DNA of 8,699 nucleotides, taken from contig JAESTR010000052.1 of NCBI GenBank assembly GCA_016763495.1, forward strand, positions 1-8,699, written 5' to 3'. How positions within the stretch are numbered: position 1 is the first letter of the stretch; each line of letters opens with the position of its first letter. The notes under the pieces were generated by a model. It saw only the letters and a program-made list of their open reading frames with translations. It had not been told where the DNA came from and did not search any database. Made by a program: the position numbers and the translations under genes. Source of the stretch: Kordiimonadaceae bacterium. Lineage in GTDB: Bacteria; Pseudomonadota; Alphaproteobacteria; Sphingomonadales; Kordiimonadaceae. This document shows, piece after piece, positions 5,840 to 8,699 of this stretch.

Positions 5840-7306
5840 TTAGCGTGTCTGGCGGATCTCGTCACCGTTCGCCCATGTCGCGTGTGTGCCGCTTGATATC
5901 CTGTGAGGCAGCATAATACGGCACACAGGCCCTTCCTCAAACTTCTTGGCATCCACTAGTATGCACTCTGACTTATCAGTTTTCATATCAGTGATAAAGC
6001 TTACCAAATAGCCATCATCTTCATCCACCGCCCCGATACGCGGTACAAATGGCGCTTCACTGCCGTAGCGGTCTTCACCAAACATCAGTGTTTGTTTGCC
6101 GCCCGTTTCCATATCGTGCTTCACCAGACCTTCAAAGAGGAACCACCCTTTTTTTGGCTTTGCGCTGTAGATGTATCTGTTTTTGCGTCCTGCGTACTTC
6201 TGATTAATCATGCCAAATTCAAGCACTTCATCGTCCAAGTCTTCTTCAGTAGTTTCCCCGGTTTTCAGGTTAAAGCGCCAGCGGTGCAAGCGCGTCTGTA
6301 AACTATTCAAATCAACGAGAGACATCAGCGTTGCATAGCGCTTAGGCTGGTCTTTCATGGGTTCAGGCATCGGGTTTCCTTGGAAATAGCCTTCGAGCAC
6401 AAGCTCGTCACCTTCTTCGTAAGCATTGAGCCAGTGCAAAACATAGGTTGGCTTTGCTTCAAACCACTGAATATCCTCTGGCCCGCCCATACGCGGCATC
6501 ACGGCAAAACGTGAAGGCTTGCTATCGTCGTAACACGGCAGATGAATGCCTTGCTCCATCATCTCTGGAATCCAGGCCATCGGCAGGTCGTTCAGGATCG
6601 CGTAATTTTCCGAGAAGGCCATATCATGCGGCAATCGAGGGCCCGGCAGTTCTATAGGAATATAATGCTTGAGTTTATTATCCGCACCCACCACACCGTA
6701 GTGCATATAAGGCGGATATTTTGAATAGTTGAAAAACAGCATTTCGCCGGTATTTACGTCAACTTTTGGGTGCGCGGAGATGCCGTCAATCGGCGTCCAG
6801 CTTTCAATGCCAAGCTGATCCAGTGTGTAAGGGTCTAGCCTGTAGCCTTCGCCGCACATAAAGAAAGTAGACAGTATTTTCCCAGCATGCACCACAACAT
6901 CCGTTGAGGACGCATCCTTCAAGCCGTCCTGCACACATTCACCGGGGCGCTTTGATTTTACCGGGTAGGCGGTCCAGCCCGCCCACAGGGCTTCACCAGC
7001 TTCTTGCTCGGCTTCAAACCCTCGTGTTCGCACATACCGATTACGGTATTCTGCTTTGCCGTCCTTAAAAGACATCATATGCAGCATGCCGTCACCGTCA
7101 AACGGGTGATAGCGGCCGTGGGGCTGGTGCAGCGGGTTTTCGGTGTTACGCAAATACACACCGTCAATGTCCGTTGGAACGGTGCCTATCACTTCCATGT
7201 CGGTTGCGTTAAATTCTTCATGCGCAGGGGCCCATGGACCGTTCATATAAGGATGGTCATTTTCCTTAATCGACGATGTAAATTCATTAATCAGCGTGGC
7301 GGCCAT
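5840..7306 (-). CDS. Carotenoid oxygenase family protein (RPE65/CCD-like)
   Basis: The 488-residue product belongs to the carotenoid cleavage oxygenase family, iron(II) enzymes that split a carbon-carbon double bond of carotenoids, apocarotenoids or stilbenes with O2 to give two carbonyl products. The N-terminal signature is HPFDGDGMLHMMSFKDG (67-83). The four iron-ligand histidines are visible as H179 (ISAHPKVD), H227 (LPHDMAF), H291 (LHWLNAYEEGD) and H475 (SGTHATW). The protein runs through the last His motif to a natural C-terminus, so it is full length and should be active. There is no signal peptide. AGGAG at 7312-7316 precedes ATG 7306 by five bases. It is divergent from a second thiolase, with overlapping promoters between them, and convergent to the DUF1295 gene. 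Sequence alone does not tell a carotenoid substrate from a lignostilbene-like one. Confidence 0.92.
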   Translation of the reverse strand: MAATLINEFTSSIKENDHPYMNGPWAPAHEEFNATDMEVIGTVPTDIDGVYLRNTENPLHQPHGRYHPFDGDGMLHMMSFKDGKAEYRNRYVRTRGFEAEQEAGEALWAGWTAYPVKSKRPGECVQDGLKDASSTDVVVHAGKILSTFFMCGEGYRLDPYTLDQLGIESWTPIDGISAHPKVDVNTGEMLFFNYSKYPPYMHYGVVGADNKLKHYIPIELPGPRLPHDMAFSENYAILNDLPMAWIPEMMEQGIHLPCYDDSKPSRFAVMPRMGGPEDIQWFEAKPTYVLHWLNAYEEGDELVLEGYFQGNPMPEPMKDQPKRYATLMSLVDLNSLQTRLHRWRFNLKTGETTEEDLDDEVLEFGMINQKYAGRKNRYIYSAKPKKGWFLFEGLVKHDMETGGKQTLMFGEDRYGSEAPFVPRIGAVDEDDGYLVSFITDMKTDKSECILVDAKKFEEGPVCRIMLPHRISSGTHATWANGDEIRQTR

Positions 7307-7339
7307 GATTGCTCCTGCTTTCCTATCGGTATTGTACCA

Positions 7340-7368
7340 TTGACCTTATCATAGATAGTAAGTATTGT
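7340..7368 (+). promoter_or_regulatory. Probable promoter of the second thiolase
   Basis: TTGACC (7340-7345) is followed after 17 bases by TATTGT (7363-7368), a good sigma-70 arrangement. Transcription would begin near 7375, which is downstream of ATG 7370 and supports ATG 7403 as the translation start. The -10 lies inside the 19-base shared element, so a protein bound there would block RNA polymerase. Confidence 0.5.
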
Positions 7369-7375
7369 TATGCAA
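7348..7375 (-). promoter_or_regulatory. Probable promoter of the carotenoid oxygenase
   Basis: On the minus strand TTGCAT (7370-7375) is followed after 16 bases by TATGAT (7348-7353), five of six bases matching the -10 consensus. The start would be near 7341, giving a leader of about 35 bases. It overlaps the thiolase promoter almost completely, and its -35 box is part of the shared 19-base element. Confidence 0.5.
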
Positions 7376-7377
7376 GT
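7359..7377 (+). repeat. 19-base shared element, copy 2
   Basis: This is the second exact copy of TAAGTATTGTTATGCAAGT (first at 3745-3763). Unlike copy 1 it lacks the left arm: the eight bases before it are ATAGATAG in place of ACTTGCAT. It covers the -10 of the plus-strand promoter and most of the -35 of the minus-strand promoter. A regulator binding here could control both the oxygenase and the thiolase. Confidence 0.8.
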
Positions 7378-7402
7378 AACTATTTCAAATGGGATGCAAA
7401 AC

Positions 7403-8632
7403 ATGGAGACGGACATCTATATACTCGGCGGTGAGCAAACGGATTTTGCCCGGAATTGGAGCCGCGAAGGGTTATCGATATTTGACATGCTGTCACACTC
7501 TGTCATTGATGCCCTCGATAAAACCAAGATTGACGCCAAGGATGTCGACGTCGTTCATATCGGCAATTTTGTTGCTGAGCTGTTTGCGAACCAAGGACTG
7601 CTTGGTGGCTTTTTCGGCCATATTCATCCGGACTTTATCGGCACCCCTACAAGTCGCCATGAAGGCGCGTGTGCTTCAGGTTCTCTCGCTATCTTGGCTG
7701 CCATGGCTGACCTGAAAGCGGGCCATTATGATCTCGCCTGCGTTACCGGCATCGAATATATGCGGAACGTACCCGGCCAAGTTGCCGCGGATTATCTAGG
7801 CGCAGCCGCATGGGCCGATGTAGAAACCACCGGGCGCCAATATGTGTGGCCGGCCATGTTCTAAGATCTCGCTGAACAATATGATAAGCGCTACGGCCTT
7901 GACCGTCGCCACCTTGCTGCGATTTCCCAAAAGAATTTTAAGAACGCCAAACGCAACCCAAATGCACAAAGCAGGAATTGGACTTTTAGTGGCGACAGTT
8001 TTGCGGCAAACGACGATGCAAACCCTGTAGTGGAAGGCTGGATGCGCCGCAGTGACTGCGGGCAAGTGACAGACGGTGCCGCTGTTATTTTCCTTGCAAC
8101 AGAAAACCGTGCGCAAACCTATGCAGCGGCAAACGGCATTGCCATTGAGAGCCTGCCCCGTATCAAAGGCTGGGGCCACACCACCGCCCCCATGAAACTC
8201 GCGACCAAATTTAAGTTAGCGCCTAGCGACGACTATATATTCCCGCAAGTACGAAAAGCCATTACTGATGCCTATAAGCGCGCCAGCCTTTCAGGGCCAG
8301 ATATGCTTGACGGCATTGAAACACATGATTGTTTTTCCATCACCGAATATATGGCCATCGAGCATTTCGGCATCACCAAACCCGGCAATGCATGGCAAGC
8401 AATTGAAGAAGAACGCCTGACACTGGGTGGCAGCTTGCCCATGAACCCTTCTGGTGGCCTTATCGGCCTTGGCCATCCTGTCGGCGCTACGGGTGTGCGT
8501 ATGATGCTTGATGCAGCAAAACAAACACGCGGCATGGCAGGAGACATGCAAGTTGAACACGCCCGCACTTTCGCCACCTACAATGTTGGCGGCTCCGGCA
8601 CGGCGAATGTTTGTTTCATAGTCGGGAACTAG
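7403..8632 (+). pseudogene. SCP2-like thiolase interrupted by one in-frame TAA
   Basis: The frame from ATG 7403 to TAG 8632 encodes a full-length thiolase-family protein of 409 codons, except that codon 154 is TAA (7862-7864) in WPAMF-stop-DLAEQYDKRYGL. The frame is unchanged on both sides, and the downstream 255 codons stay open with all family motifs, so a single base change is the only damage seen. The first half has DIYILGGEQTDFAR (4-17) and the acyl-accepting C90 in GACASGS. The second half has NPNAQSRNWTF, CGQVTDGAAV, H308-D309-C310 in HDCFSITEY (the SCP2-type replacement of the NEAF motif) and H358 in GLIGLGHPVGATG. As read, only a 153-residue piece without the second catalytic half would be made, so the gene is probably inactive. 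Alternatives are a base-call error or stop readthrough. ATG 7403 fits the family N-terminus better than ATG 7370 and has GGGA (7391-7394) upstream. Confidence 0.85.
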
Positions 8633-8699
8633 TATTTGCCGATTCCGGCAAGGCCATATTAGTCTCATTACAGCTGATCCAAGGAATTCCTCGGGGCAG

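Noticed and set aside
7370..7402. Earlier ATG for the second thiolase
   Set aside because: The predicted transcript start lies downstream of it, and family members begin at the DIYILGG part, matching ATG 7403.
7842..8030. 62-residue frame spanning the thiolase stop codon, suggesting a frameshift
   Set aside because: The true thiolase frame is the same before and after the TAA; this other frame is a shadow with no family motifs.
8636..8651. Hairpin TTGCCG-ATTC-CGGCAA just after the second thiolase
   Set aside because: Only six base pairs and no T-run, so a terminator cannot be supported.
1..8699. tRNA, rRNA, CRISPR array or phage genes
   Set aside because: No cloverleaf with conserved TTCGA-type arm, no rRNA segment and no regularly spaced repeats were seen on reading both strands.

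Overview
The window looks like a piece of a Gram-negative, probably alphaproteobacterial, chromosome. This rests on the gene types (BapA/DmpA-type peptidase with a signal peptide, carotenoid oxygenase, DUF1295 protein, FadA/SCP2-like thiolases, tandem HxlR regulator) and on bacterial start sites with Shine-Dalgarno sequences. No taxonomic marker is present, so the placement is weak. The standard bacterial code fits every gene except for one in-frame TAA in the last thiolase.

Left part (about 1-2100): two plus-strand genes 54 bases apart encode a cytoplasmic aspartate/glutamate-type racemase and an exported, self-cleaving P1-family aminopeptidase (BapA/DmpA type). Together they suggest uptake and recycling of unusual peptides containing D- or beta-linked acidic residues. 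This is an inference from the pairing.

Middle (about 2100-2670): no intact gene. It holds several inverted repeats and a decayed minus-strand remnant of an IS6-family transposase, which keeps the TDK and NRVEN catalytic motifs at family spacing but has a stop codon inside. The remnant ends almost exactly where the next gene stops.

Right part (about 2670-8640): a compact catabolic cluster. A minus-strand regulator with two complete HxlR winged-helix domains, each followed by an H-x2-C-x9-C-x2-C motif, is divergent from a plus-strand operon of a thiolase and a DUF1295 membrane protein. A bidirectional terminator follows. A minus-strand carotenoid oxygenase (four metal-ligand His visible) is divergent from a second, SCP2-like thiolase, which is interrupted by a single in-frame TAA at codon 154 and is otherwise open to its natural end.

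The main regulatory signal is an identical 19-base element, TAAGTATTGTTATGCAAGT, present in both divergent intergenic regions just upstream of the two thiolases. At the first site it forms the right part of a perfect 8-base inverted repeat. At the second it lies inside overlapping divergent promoters for the carotenoid oxygenase and the thiolase. The simplest reading is one regulon under the tandem HxlR protein: oxidative cleavage of an isoprenoid or stilbene-like substrate, a membrane-bound DUF1295 enzyme, and thiolytic steps. The substrate cannot be read from the sequence.
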